From NCBI GenBank assembly GCA_001874265.1, contig MPDD01000002.1:1-64000 (forward strand): 64,000 bases of DNA. Direction: 5' to 3'. Source of the stretch: Bacteroidetes bacterium MedPE-SWsnd-G1. GTDB lineage: Bacteria > Bacteroidota > Bacteroidia > Flavobacteriales > Flavobacteriaceae. Position numbers and translations under genes: made by a program. A model generated the notes under the pieces. That model saw only the letters and a list, made by a program, of their open reading frames with translations, ran no database searches and was not told the DNA's origin. Numbering within the stretch: position 1 is the stretch's first letter; each line of letters begins with the position of its first letter. Shown here piece after piece: positions 42,514 to 52,657 of this stretch.

Positions 42514-45500
42514 TTAAAAACCTAAGTTTATTCCAAACATAACTGTTCTTGGTAGTGGATATAAGCCAAGATCTACTCCAGAGGCCCAAGATGTTCCTCC
42601 TCCATATCCAACTTCAGGATCCATACCTGAATAGTCGGTAAAAGTGTATAAATTATTCACTGCCATATAAAATTTTGCATTTGACACGAATTCATATTGC
42701 TCTAACAATTTATCAAAGCTATAACCAACGGTTAAATTGTTTATTCTAAGATAGTCTGCATCATGCATAAATATATCTGAAATAAAATTTGTATTTCTAT
42801 TAGAACCTGAAGTCAACCTTGGCATTGTATTAGAAGTTCCTTCACCATGCCAACGATTAAAGATATCCGTTGTATAGTTTTGGTCAAATCTATCTGCAAA
42901 AGAACGGTAAGATTGCATTACCTGCATTCCAAATTTACCAGCCAATGTCATGTTCGCATAGAAACCTTTATACTCTGCATTTAACTGTAAACCAATTTCA
43001 AAATCTGGATTTGGATCACCTAACATAACTTTATCATTTTCATCAATAACACCATCTTGATTTTGATCTACAAAACGTACATCACCAGGTCTTTGATCGC
43101 TGAAATAAGGTGTACCACTTGGAGTAACATAAGCATCTACTTCTGCCTGATTCTGCAAAATACCATCTGCGCGATAACCGTAGAAAAATCCAATTGGCTT
43201 TCCAACTTCAACTCTAGAAATAGATGCAGTACCTTGAGATAATACGGAACCTCCTCCGTTTATAACACCATCTGTATTTGCAATTCTAGTAACCTCATTC
43301 TTATTTTGCGCTCCTGACAAAGTAACACCATAATTGAAATCATTAATATTGTCTTTCCAGTTCACTGCAAATTCAATACCTGTGTTTTGAATATCACCAC
43401 CATTAATAAAAGGTGCTCCTGCTCCAGAAGTCCCTAAAATTGGTGCTTCTAATAACCAATCTTTAGTTGTTTTTTGATACCAATCTAAAGTAACTCCTAA
43501 TCTAGAATCTAACATTCTCAAATCTAAACCAAAGTTCAATTGTTCTGAAGTTTCCCATGTTACGTCAGGATTTACAACTTTTGCCGGATAAGCAGTTGTT
43601 CCTGGTAACGGTTTAGAATCTCCAAAGTAATACCCTGGGAATGCATACGTAATTTGTGATGAGTAAATGAAGTTAGGAATCGATTGATTTCCATTCTGTC
43701 CCCAACTTGCTCTAAACTTTGCATAATCTAAAAAGTCTAATGATTCTGTAAAGTCTTCTTCGGTAATTACCCAACCTGCAGAAACTGATGGGAAGTATCC
43801 CCATCTATTGTCTTCAGCAAAATTCGAAGATCCATCCGCACGGAAAGTTAAAGATAATAAGTATTTTTCTTTATAATTATATTGTGCTCTTGCCATGTAA
43901 GACATAAGTCCACCTCCACCGGCAGCCCAATCTGCACCATAATTTCCAATATCACTAATTGATTCTGGTGCAGTTGTATTATTTAAATAAGCATATTTTG
44001 GATCATTTGGAAATAATAAATTATTTCTGCTTCCACCAACATTAGTGTTGATTTGGTTTTGCAATAATTCTGTACCCACTAATGCATTGATTTGATGATC
44101 TCCAATTTCGAAATCATATGAAGCTGTATTTGTCCATGTCCAATTGTTTCCAAAATATTGATTCTGACTAACACCATCATTCAAATTAGAAAACAAAGTT
44201 GCTAATTGATATGTTGGCCTCATTGATCTTCCATGACCAAACCAAGAATCAATACCATAAGAACTTCTAATTTTTAAATTCTCAATAGGTTGTAATTCTA
44301 CATAAACATTCCCAATAATTTTATTTCCTTTACCATAATTATAGTTATTTCTATAAAACATATTAGCAATTGGATTATGCTGATCATTAGCCAATCCTTC
44401 TAAAGTAGGTGTAAACCCATATGGGCTTATATTATTGTCCATCGACGGTTGCCAATATGCAGGCATTAATGGATTTTGAACTAAAGCATCATGTAAATCA
44501 TTCCAATAAATGTTTCCAGTTGCTACAGCTCTATTTTCTTCATTTGTATATGTGAAATTCTCTCCAATAGTTAAAATGTCGTGAATTTCATTTTTCTTTA
44601 ATACAAATGTTGTATTCAATCTAGTTGTAAATCTTTTATAACCTGCTCCAATAATATCTCCTCCTAACATTCCTTCTTGATCAAAATAAGAAGCTCCTAA
44701 AGCATAACTTATATCTTCACTACCTCCGGTAATATTCACCGAGTGGTTTTGAACAATGGCATCTTCATTGTTTATTTCATTGATCCAATTTGTTCCTGTC
44801 CAACCGTTTTGCAAATTCGTCCAAATTTCTTCACCTAACTGTTGATCCAATCCTGGATAATTTAGGTTTAGCCAACTATTATTCTTAAGAACAGCTTCCC
44901 AATCTGTAGGAGCCAAACCATCATTTAATCTACCCTCATCCATAATGTACATGTATTCTTGTGCATTTAAAGGATCAAGATTTTTGTAAATATTCTGAAT
45001 ACCAAAATATCCATCATAAGTAATTTTTGCAGGACTGTTCGCTCGACCTTTAACCGTTGTCACTAAAACAACACCATTGGCTGCCCTTGAACCATAGATT
45101 GCCGCCGAAGCCGCATCTTTTAATACATCTATAGATTCAATATCCGATGGTCCTAAATAATCAATGTTCCCAACTGCAACTCCATCTACAATGTATAATG
45201 GCGCAGAATTACCTATTGTTCCAAGACCCCTAATTGTAACTTTCGTTCCAGCTCCAGGCGCACCATTATTTCTTGTAATACTAACCCCAGGCGTAACACC
45301 TTGAAGCGCTTCCATTGCAGAAGCAGTATTTAAAGCCCTAATGTCTTCACCTTTAACGTTAACATTTGCACCTGTTACTAGTCCTCGTTTCTGAACCCCA
45401 TAACCCACAACTACAATTTCCTCAAGGCTTTCTACATCACCTACAAGTGTAATTGATAAGTCGTTTTGATTTTCGATCACTACTTCTTGAGTGATAAAAC

Positions 45501-45723
45501 CAACAAAGGAAAAAACAATTGTTGATCCTACTTCTACATTTGACAGCGTAAAGTTTCCGTCAAAATCTGTATCTGCTCCAATGGCCGTGTTTTTTACGAC
45601 TACAGATACTCCTGGTAAAGGCATTCCGTCCGCATCGGAAACAGTACCCTTAACTTCTATGTTCTGCGAATACGAAAAGAGTATTCCAAAACTTAAAAAG
45701 ATTGATAATAAAAATGTTTTCAT
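42514..45723 (-). CDS. SusC/RagA family TonB-linked outer-membrane transporter
   Basis: The product is 1069 residues with a signal peptide (about 1-19, FSYSQ), a CarboxypepD_reg-like domain (about 22-100), the SusC signature EEIVVVGYGVQKR near residue 105, a plug with GVTPGVSITRNNGAPG and IRGLGTIGNSAPLYIVDG, and a barrel ending MFGINLGF. It imports oligosaccharides with SusD using TonB energy. It is the first gene of the locus; the 287-base region upstream separates it from the regulator and is the likely promoter region, though no exact TAnnTTTG element was found on its strand. Confidence 0.95.
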   Translation of the reverse strand: MKTFLLSIFLSFGILFSYSQNIEVKGTVSDADGMPLPGVSVVVKNTAIGADTDFDGNFTLSNVEVGSTIVFSFVGFITQEVVIENQNDLSITLVGDVESLEEIVVVGYGVQKRGLVTGANVNVKGEDIRALNTASAMEALQGVTPGVSITRNNGAPGAGTKVTIRGLGTIGNSAPLYIVDGVAVGNIDYLGPSDIESIDVLKDAASAAIYGSRAANGVVLVTTVKGRANSPAKITYDGYFGIQNIYKNLDPLNAQEYMYIMDEGRLNDGLAPTDWEAVLKNNSWLNLNYPGLDQQLGEEIWTNLQNGWTGTNWINEINNEDAIVQNHSVNITGGSEDISYALGASYFDQEGMLGGDIIGAGYKRFTTRLNTTFVLKKNEIHDILTIGENFTYTNEENRAVATGNIYWNDLHDALVQNPLMPAYWQPSMDNNISPYGFTPTLEGLANDQHNPIANMFYRNNYNYGKGNKIIGNVYVELQPIENLKIRSSYGIDSWFGHGRSMRPTYQLATLFSNLNDGVSQNQYFGNNWTWTNTASYDFEIGDHQINALVGTELLQNQINTNVGGSRNNLLFPNDPKYAYLNNTTAPESISDIGNYGADWAAGGGGLMSYMARAQYNYKEKYLLSLTFRADGSSNFAEDNRWGYFPSVSAGWVITEEDFTESLDFLDYAKFRASWGQNGNQSIPNFIYSSQITYAFPGYYFGDSKPLPGTTAYPAKVVNPDVTWETSEQLNFGLDLRMLDSRLGVTLDWYQKTTKDWLLEAPILGTSGAGAPFINGGDIQNTGIEFAVNWKDNINDFNYGVTLSGAQNKNEVTRIANTDGVINGGGSVLSQGTASISRVEVGKPIGFFYGYRADGILQNQAEVDAYVTPSGTPYFSDQRPGDVRFVDQNQDGVIDENDKVMLGDPNPDFEIGLQLNAEYKGFYANMTLAGKFGMQVMQSYRSFADRFDQNYTTDIFNRWHGEGTSNTMPRLTSGSNRNTNFISDIFMHDADYLRINNLTVGYSFDKLLEQYEFVSNAKFYMAVNNLYTFTDYSGMDPEVGYGGGTSWASGVDLGLYPLPRTVMFGINLGF

Positions 45724-45928
45724 ACTTAAAATTTAGTTTACCTCAATATTAAAGCAAAATGTTAAATAATACTTAAATGTTGCCTATACAAAAATTATAC
45801 ATAGCATTAAGCATAACGCCAGAGGCCTAAAAGAAATGAATATCAAAATAGCCTATATTACCTTATTTATATGGTATTATAACTACATTTAAGAAGACAA
45901 AAAACAAGTGCTTAAAAATTCAAAATTT

Positions 45929-45960
45929 AACATTTGTAAAGGTGCGTTTACAAAAATGTT
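45929..45960. promoter_or_regulatory. Inverted repeat between regulator and susC
   Basis: The arms AACATTTGTAAA and TTTACAAAAATGTT are complementary apart from two extra A bases in the right arm, with spacer GGTGCG. It lies 50 bases after the regulator stop and about 206 bases before the susC start. It could be a binding site for the adjacent LuxR-type regulator or a weak terminator of the regulator transcript. The rest of the 287-base gap is A/T-rich without coding potential. Confidence 0.4.
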
Positions 45961-46010
45961 GAGGTAATGTATAGTTTTTTTCAGGAAGAATTAATGAGTA
46001 AAACAGGTTG

Positions 46011-48833
46011 TTAAACGGCTAAAATATGCTGAACAAGGTTAGTTTCATGCGGTAAATCCATTTTCTTTCTCAATCTATACCTTTTAATCTCTACACTTCT
46101 AGTTGAGATATTAAGTAAAGGTGCAATCTCTTTTGAAGATAAATTTAAACGCAAAAAAGCACACAATTTCAAATCATTAGGGGTTAAGGCCGGATGCATA
46201 TCCTTTATCTTCTTAAAAAACTCTCTATCTGCATTATTGAAAGCTTCTTTAAACAAATTCCAATCATCATTACTATTCAAATTTTTATCAATTATGTTCA
46301 TAACTGATTTCAAATTTGAGTTACTCCCAGGTTTATCTAACTCAGTTTTTATATCGCTTAAAAATTCATTCTTTTTTATCAAACTCATTGTAGAAATAGC
46401 CAACTCTCTGTTTTTACTTTCTATATCCATTCTTAAACTATCATTTCGGATCTTCATTAATTGTTGACTACTCTCCAACTCCTTTAATGCAATTTCTTTT
46501 TCCTGTTTCTCCAATAATATTTCGCGCTCTTTTTTATAATACCTTCCGGACATCTTTAACAATGTAAACATTAAAACAAACATTCCTGATGCGTAAAAAA
46601 CAAGTGCAGTATATGTCAAATACCAAGGGCTTGAAATTTTAAATTGGTAGGACGCTTCATTATCGGAAATTTCACCACTTACTCTAGCCCTTACTCTAAA
46701 AACATACTTACCATAAGGTAAATTATCAAAACTCACCTCAGCATTCGAAGACCATGAACTCCAATTATCAATATAACCTTCTAATTTATATTGGTAATTG
46801 ATCTCATTAAACTTGTCGAACTGAGGTACATTATATTTAAATATAAAATTATTCTCTGTATGATTAAAATCCAATTCATCTTGAAGTTTAACATTTGAAC
46901 TTGCCCCATTTAAAGTACTATTTTGAATTGAATTTATTATAACTTCAAATTTTTGGTACTCCGTTGGAAAATCGTCCAAGTCCACTATAAAATACCCTCC
47001 CGAAGAACCAAATAAATAGGTTCGCTCCTTTAAGCGTGTTATATTTTCAAAATCTGAGATAAATCTTCGTTCAGTAGAAGTTAGAGGTATTCTTACAGGC
47101 CTTAAATGTCTATCAAAAGTACCAGGGAAAAAATATACTATATTCTTATCTGTAAACCCCCATAACTTATTATTACTATCTGCAATCAATCTTCCTGAAA
47201 CATACTTATCCTCACCAAAAAGTCTATCAGTTAATAATGAATCTCTTAGAAATTTTTTATGATCATTACTATATTCAAATAAACCTTCACTTGAAGCATA
47301 TAATAATAAATCGTTATAATTAACCAATCCAGATTTCGCACTGGGTGAAATATCATTTAGCTTTTCCTTAACCTTAACTTCCGTATAATCATTGCTTAAA
47401 AGCAATCTGTCAATTCCACTCAATTCACTATTTACTAGTATTTCCTTATTCGAAACTGAAACAAAATATCGGCTAGAAAAACTGTACCCTTCTATTAAAT
47501 TTCTTTGCACCCAATTTTCATTTCTTTTTTCTAAAAGCGACAAACCACCATAATGTCCTTGTAACAATAAATTATCAACTCCTGGAATCTTCTTTATATC
47601 CCATGTACCCATAAAATCAACTATTAAATCTGCTTCATTTCCACTTACTACATAGGTACCATTATTATGACCGCAAAACAGAGTTCCCTCAAATTGTTTT
47701 AAGCACCAAACTTGACCTTCGGTTCCTTCAATAAACTTAAAATCATCATCGGAATCGTATTCTTTAAAAAACAAACCTTGATTTGTACCTAAATACAGAT
47801 TTCCATTATACATTTCGGAGGCATACACAGAACCTAATACACCATTAACATCATTATACACTCTATATGGAGATTTCAAGTTTAGAACACTTATTCCAAT
47901 ATCAAGTCCAAGCCATAAATTGTCATCCTTATCAATGAATTGTGATAAAACAGTATTATTATTAATCCCTTTTTTACGATTGACATGTAAAACTACTTCC
48001 CCTTCAGAATTTATATGATATACACCGTTAGAAATTGAACCCACAACAAAACTACCGTCATTTAAGCGCTCACTGTTATAAACACTTATTGTTGAAAGTT
48101 CGTTATCCGCCTCAATATTCCATTTAGAAAGTAGTTTATCTCGAAGAAAGTAGAAACCCGTCTCTTTAGTTTGAAATAATAAAGCATCGTCCTCCCTTGA
48201 AATATTTACGACAATATTATCTTTAAAAACCTGATTACTAGAAATTAACTGGGGTATCCCTTTGGTTAATTTATAAATTCCATACTTTAACCTTTGGTAA
48301 TAGACCCCATTATCTAAAACAAAAACTTTTGGAATCTGAGTGTCCGAATTTATAATTTGAAAATCTTCTGTTAAAGTGTTTAATATGTAAATATTCTTTA
48401 ATGATTGAAATAATATACCATCCTCAAAATGTTCAATATTCCAAAAATGTTGGTCTTGTGAGTTAAGACCACCAAGTAAATTACTTAACGAAGTATATTC
48501 TAATTTCCCAAATTCATTACGAATCCAATATCCAAATTCTCTATAACAACCTGTATAAATCCTATCTCCAACAACCTTAACGCTTCTTAATGTAGAATTG
48601 TTTGGAGATGGATATAATGTCCAATCCGCACCATTAAACTCAAGTAACCCTCTATTATTGGCAACATAAATATATCCATCTTCAGACTGAGAGATTGACC
48701 AGTTCTGATTCTCGGCTAAGTAATCATTGGGTGTATAGTTCTGGATTGGAGGCAATTCTTGAGCCATCAAAATATGCGATACCAATACACTTAGAATTGA
48801 TAATATGAATCTTACCCTCTTCAATTGAATCAT
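46011..48833 (-). CDS. Propeller/Y_Y_Y sensor fused to LuxR-type DNA-binding domain
   Basis: The product is 940 residues: a signal peptide (about 1-24), two beta-propeller regions with repeats such as DGYIYVANNRGLLEFNGADW (about 35-680), a Y_Y_Y domain (about 690-755, YQYKLEGYIDNWSSWSSNAE), one membrane helix (about 760-780), a coiled coil and a C-terminal helix-turn-helix (about 870-935, LSSKEIAPLLNISTRSVEIK). There is no histidine kinase or receiver domain, so sensing outside and DNA binding inside are joined in one chain. Position beside susC makes it the probable activator of the glucan locus. Confidence 0.88.
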   Translation of the reverse strand: MIQLKRVRFILSILSVLVSHILMAQELPPIQNYTPNDYLAENQNWSISQSEDGYIYVANNRGLLEFNGADWTLYPSPNNSTLRSVKVVGDRIYTGCYREFGYWIRNEFGKLEYTSLSNLLGGLNSQDQHFWNIEHFEDGILFQSLKNIYILNTLTEDFQIINSDTQIPKVFVLDNGVYYQRLKYGIYKLTKGIPQLISSNQVFKDNIVVNISREDDALLFQTKETGFYFLRDKLLSKWNIEADNELSTISVYNSERLNDGSFVVGSISNGVYHINSEGEVVLHVNRKKGINNNTVLSQFIDKDDNLWLGLDIGISVLNLKSPYRVYNDVNGVLGSVYASEMYNGNLYLGTNQGLFFKEYDSDDDFKFIEGTEGQVWCLKQFEGTLFCGHNNGTYVVSGNEADLIVDFMGTWDIKKIPGVDNLLLQGHYGGLSLLEKRNENWVQRNLIEGYSFSSRYFVSVSNKEILVNSELSGIDRLLLSNDYTEVKVKEKLNDISPSAKSGLVNYNDLLLYASSEGLFEYSNDHKKFLRDSLLTDRLFGEDKYVSGRLIADSNNKLWGFTDKNIVYFFPGTFDRHLRPVRIPLTSTERRFISDFENITRLKERTYLFGSSGGYFIVDLDDFPTEYQKFEVIINSIQNSTLNGASSNVKLQDELDFNHTENNFIFKYNVPQFDKFNEINYQYKLEGYIDNWSSWSSNAEVSFDNLPYGKYVFRVRARVSGEISDNEASYQFKISSPWYLTYTALVFYASGMFVLMFTLLKMSGRYYKKEREILLEKQEKEIALKELESSQQLMKIRNDSLRMDIESKNRELAISTMSLIKKNEFLSDIKTELDKPGSNSNLKSVMNIIDKNLNSNDDWNLFKEAFNNADREFFKKIKDMHPALTPNDLKLCAFLRLNLSSKEIAPLLNISTRSVEIKRYRLRKKMDLPHETNLVQHILAV

Positions 48834-48868
48834 TCAATTTTGAATATTAAAAATGTTTTTTTTAGTCC

Positions 48869-50518
48869 CTAAGCAAAGTAAACATAGACGCTTATAACAA
48901 TAAAAGTAATAATAGCCCCTACTTGTTTTACGTACTTCCATGGAGTAATATCGACTTGCTCTGTATATTGTTGAACAAAGTCTGTCTCTCTTGGTTTCAA
49001 TTTACCAATAATTAACATAATTCCAACATTTAAAACAAACAAGATAGCCATTACATCTAAGTAATGAGGATATGCACTTGCCTCGATTAATGCCAATTCT
49101 GTAACTTCTGTTATTCCAGAAGCCTTTGCAACCGCAACCGCTTTTTCTTGAAAATAAGGCTGCAATATAAATTGACTTAGAATATATAATAATGAACCTG
49201 ATAACAATCCAATTTTCGCTGCCATTGCAGGAACTCTTTTTGTTAAGTAACCTACTACAATAATGGTTAATATAGGTATACTATAAATACCATTGATCTC
49301 TTGTAAATAATCGAATAAACTTCCAGCATTCGCAATTAACGGAGCGATAAACATAGCAGCAATTGCAAGAATAACTCCAAACCGCTTTCCGTATTTAACT
49401 ACCGTTTTTTCATCTGCTTCAGGGTTGATATGTTGTTTATAGATATCTATTCCAAACAAGGTAACCGAACTATTTAAAACACTATTAAATGAACTTAAAA
49501 TAGCACCAAATAGAACCGCTGCAAAAAATCCAACAAACGAAGCTGGTAAAACCTTCTTCACCAACATAGGATATGCATCATCTACAACCTCCAAATTTCC
49601 TTGAAACATGTGATATGCAATAATACCGGGCAAAACCACAATAAGTGGTCCTAATATTTTTATGAAAGATGCTAAAAGCACCCCTTTTTGACCTTCTTCT
49701 AAATTTTTAGCTGCTAGGGCTCTTTGAATAATTTGTTGATTTGTACCCCAATAAAATAATTGCACCAACATCATTCCAGTAAATATAGTATGGAATGGCA
49801 CAGGGTCTGATTCATCACCCATAGATTTGAACATCTCTGGGTTGTCATTGGTTAAAACTGAAATTCCATCTAACATGCTTCCGTCTCCAATCATAACCAA
49901 TCCAAAAACCGGAATTAAAATCCCTCCAATTAACAATCCAATTGCATTTATAGAGTCTGAAACTGCTACCGCTTTTAAACCCCCAAATACCGCATAAATT
50001 GAACCCACGATGCCAATTCCCCAAACGCAAATCCAAATAGATTGCGTCTTGCTTACACCAAGCATCTCTGGCACATCAAACATTCCGCTAATTGCAACGG
50101 AACCAGAATACAAAATTACTGGAAGTAAAACAACAACATAACCTGTTAGAAATAATCCTGAAGTTAAGGTTTTGGTCATAACATCGAAACGTCTTGATAA
50201 GAATTGCGGTACGGTTGTTAATCCTCCTTTTAAATATCTTGGCAACAAAAATAACGCTGTAACAACCATTGCCATAGCTGCTAAAGTTTCCCAAGCCATT
50301 ACTGAAAGACCATTTGCGTAGGCAGAGCCATTTAATCCAACTATTTGCTCTGTAGATAAGTTCGTTAATAATAATGAACCTGCAATAACTCCTGCTGTTA
50401 AACTTCTACCTCCTAAGAAATAACCATCAGAAGATTTCTCATCTGTTTTTCTAGTAGCTATATAAGCAATTATGGCAACCAATAACGTGAAGCCCAAGAA
50501 GGAAAAAAAAGTAAGCAT
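48869..50518 (-). CDS. Sodium/solute symporter (SSS family, SGLT-like)
   Basis: The product is 549 residues with about 14 membrane helices. SSS signatures include DGYFLGGRSLTAGVIAGSLL near the N-terminus and GLKAVAVSDSINAIGLLIGG in the middle, matching sodium/glucose-type symporters. It lies 35 bases before the regulator on the same strand, so they are probably co-transcribed. Monosaccharides from the GH3 and GH16 reactions are likely cargo. The upstream 193-base gap shows no coding sequence or exact -7 element. Confidence 0.9.
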   Translation of the reverse strand: MLTFFSFLGFTLLVAIIAYIATRKTDEKSSDGYFLGGRSLTAGVIAGSLLLTNLSTEQIVGLNGSAYANGLSVMAWETLAAMAMVVTALFLLPRYLKGGLTTVPQFLSRRFDVMTKTLTSGLFLTGYVVVLLPVILYSGSVAISGMFDVPEMLGVSKTQSIWICVWGIGIVGSIYAVFGGLKAVAVSDSINAIGLLIGGILIPVFGLVMIGDGSMLDGISVLTNDNPEMFKSMGDESDPVPFHTIFTGMMLVQLFYWGTNQQIIQRALAAKNLEEGQKGVLLASFIKILGPLIVVLPGIIAYHMFQGNLEVVDDAYPMLVKKVLPASFVGFFAAVLFGAILSSFNSVLNSSVTLFGIDIYKQHINPEADEKTVVKYGKRFGVILAIAAMFIAPLIANAGSLFDYLQEINGIYSIPILTIIVVGYLTKRVPAMAAKIGLLSGSLLYILSQFILQPYFQEKAVAVAKASGITEVTELALIEASAYPHYLDVMAILFVLNVGIMLIIGKLKPRETDFVQQYTEQVDITPWKYVKQVGAIITFIVISVYVYFA

Positions 50519-50711
50519 TTGAAAATATTTAAATAGTTAAAGTGCTAATATAACTAATTTTTAAAGAGACAAACCTTTAGAAATTATCTTCATTAAATAA
50601 TTCATTTCTCAAAAGTCACCTATTACTAGGCTATAGTCCACTACAAAATCAAGTTTTTTATGATTTATATAAAAAAAACTCGCATATAACTAATTTCCCC
50701 TTTTCGTTTAA

Positions 50712-52550
50712 TTACAAAGAATTAGTTTTTAGCCAAGATATACATTCATCAAAGGTTTTAAAAATTTGCGTTTCTGGAATCAATTTAGGAATTATATCAA
50801 CGCTTTCTAACATATATTTAGGTTGTTTTAAAACATCAACTAACACTATTAAAACATCTTTTTTCACCAAGTCTATCAAAACATCTTCTAACGTATATAG
50901 GCCAGATTGATCTACATACTGCATTCTATCCATTCTAATGATTACAGTTGACGCGTTTTCTGGAATCTGATCTGCTAATTGTTGAAATTCACTTGTCGAA
51001 CCGAAAAATAATGGTCCTTTAATATGTTTTACAAAAACTTCCTCCTTTAAATTCTCTGGGAAATTATGTTCATCAGCCCAAGCTTTTTCTTCCTTTAAAG
51101 GTTTAATATCGGATCGTTCTGCAGTTAAATCTCCCATTTTTTTCATAAATCCTAGAGAAGCTAATGTTAATCCAATTCCTACTGCATATACCAAATTCCA
51201 AACCGAAGCTAACACAAGTACAATTGTCATTATAACAACTTCAAATTTTGGCGTAAATGGTACTGCCTTTAATCCTTTATAATCCATTACTCCAATTCCA
51301 ACTGTAATTAAAATTCCTGCCAAAACAGCTGCCGGAATTTTTGAAGCAATTGGCCCTAAAGCAAGCAATACTATCATTAAAAGAACACCCGCCAACATTC
51401 CAGACAAACGAGTTTTTCCTCCAGCGTTTATATTTACGACAGTTCTAATTGTTGCTCCTGCTCCAGGGATACCACCAAACAAACCAGCGATGCCATTTCC
51501 GACACCCTGCCCAATTAATTCTTTATTAGGGTTATGTTTCGTTTTTGTCATATTGTCTGCAACCACAGAAGTTAATAAGGAATCAATAGATCCAAGAAGC
51601 GCCAATGTAAAGGCCGTAAAGATATACGGAGTTATAGCTGCAAAATCAAACTGTGTAAAAACTTCGAAATGTGGTATAGGCAACCCACTTGGTATTTCAT
51701 CTATGGGTCTGTAATCAAACCCAAAGCCAACCGCTACTGCAGTCATTACAATTAAAGCCACTAAAGTACTTGGAATTGAAGTCGTAATTTTTTTAAACCC
51801 ATAAATAATAATAATTGTTCCTAAGGCCAATAAAAATTCGAGCCAACTTATATTTTTAAACGCTCTTGGCATTAACTTTAATGCACCTATCACACCAGAT
51901 GCTTCTGCATTTGCAAGCGTTTTAGATTCTTTTAAAATTTTTTCTTGACTTACTTCTTTTGATCGCTTTATTGTTCCTTCAAAATGCTCTAAAACAAGGA
52001 CTCCTTCTCCGGCTTCCTCTCTAAGTATGTTCTCAAGAATTAATTCTTCTGCTTGAGGCTTAAAACTATTCACATATTCAAGATCCTCATCTGGATAATA
52101 ACCAACAGATGGCAAGATTTGAGTAATTAAAATTATAACTCCAATTGCGGTCATAAAACCTGAAACAACGGGATAAGGAATATATTTTATGTATTTACCT
52201 AAACCAGAGATTCCTAATAAAATTTGAAAGATACCAGCTAAAATAAATACGGATAAAATAGCAGGTAATGCTTTATTTAAATCTCCATCATTTACGGCGA
52301 CTAAACCCGCAATCATTACGATACTGACTGCTGTCATTGGTGCCGTTGGTCCAGAAATCTGAGTACTGGTACCTCCGAACATTGCTGCAAAAAACGAAAC
52401 AAAAATAGCACCAATTAAACCTGCTATTGGTCCTAAACCTGAACTTACTCCAAAGGCTAAAGCCAAGGGTAAAGCAACAATACCTGCGGTAAACCCACCA
52501 AATAAATCACCTTTAAAATTTGAGAAATCGAATTTGAAGAAGTCTTTCAT
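50712..52550 (-). CDS. SulP family anion transporter with STAS domain
   Basis: The product is 612 residues from the ATG at 52550, which starts directly with MKDFFKF; the longer start has no matching family sequence and a promoter lies between. It has 10-14 membrane helices with the SulP motif GLVALPLALAFGVSSGLGP (here AGIVALPLALAFG) and GGIPGAGATIRTVVNINAGG, and a C-terminal STAS domain (about 480-605, FFGSTSEFQQLAD). An acidic cytosolic or periplasmic insert of about 70 residues (near 155-225) is longer than usual. Cargo may be bicarbonate or sulfate; after desulfation by the sulfatases, sulfate is possible, but the genes are far apart. Confidence 0.9.
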   Translation of the reverse strand: MKDFFKFDFSNFKGDLFGGFTAGIVALPLALAFGVSSGLGPIAGLIGAIFVSFFAAMFGGTSTQISGPTAPMTAVSIVMIAGLVAVNDGDLNKALPAILSVFILAGIFQILLGISGLGKYIKYIPYPVVSGFMTAIGVIILITQILPSVGYYPDEDLEYVNSFKPQAEELILENILREEAGEGVLVLEHFEGTIKRSKEVSQEKILKESKTLANAEASGVIGALKLMPRAFKNISWLEFLLALGTIIIIYGFKKITTSIPSTLVALIVMTAVAVGFGFDYRPIDEIPSGLPIPHFEVFTQFDFAAITPYIFTAFTLALLGSIDSLLTSVVADNMTKTKHNPNKELIGQGVGNGIAGLFGGIPGAGATIRTVVNINAGGKTRLSGMLAGVLLMIVLLALGPIASKIPAAVLAGILITVGIGVMDYKGLKAVPFTPKFEVVIMTIVLVLASVWNLVYAVGIGLTLASLGFMKKMGDLTAERSDIKPLKEEKAWADEHNFPENLKEEVFVKHIKGPLFFGSTSEFQQLADQIPENASTVIIRMDRMQYVDQSGLYTLEDVLIDLVKKDVLIVLVDVLKQPKYMLESVDIIPKLIPETQIFKTFDECISWLKTNSL

Positions 52551-52576
52551 GAGAATTGCTGTATTTGTGACAAACA

Positions 52577-52584
52577 CAAATATA
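52577..52584 (-). promoter_or_regulatory. Probable -7 element of the SulP gene
   Basis: On the - strand the bases read TATATTTG, 26 bases before the ATG at 52550, which supports that start over the upstream one. A -33 element at ideal spacing is not evident. Confidence 0.4.
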
Positions 52585-52657
52585 CTCAATTCAAATTCAA
52601 ATTAATTTAAAACAATTATTCCAAACTCCTATATGTGTGTAAAAACTATGATCTATC

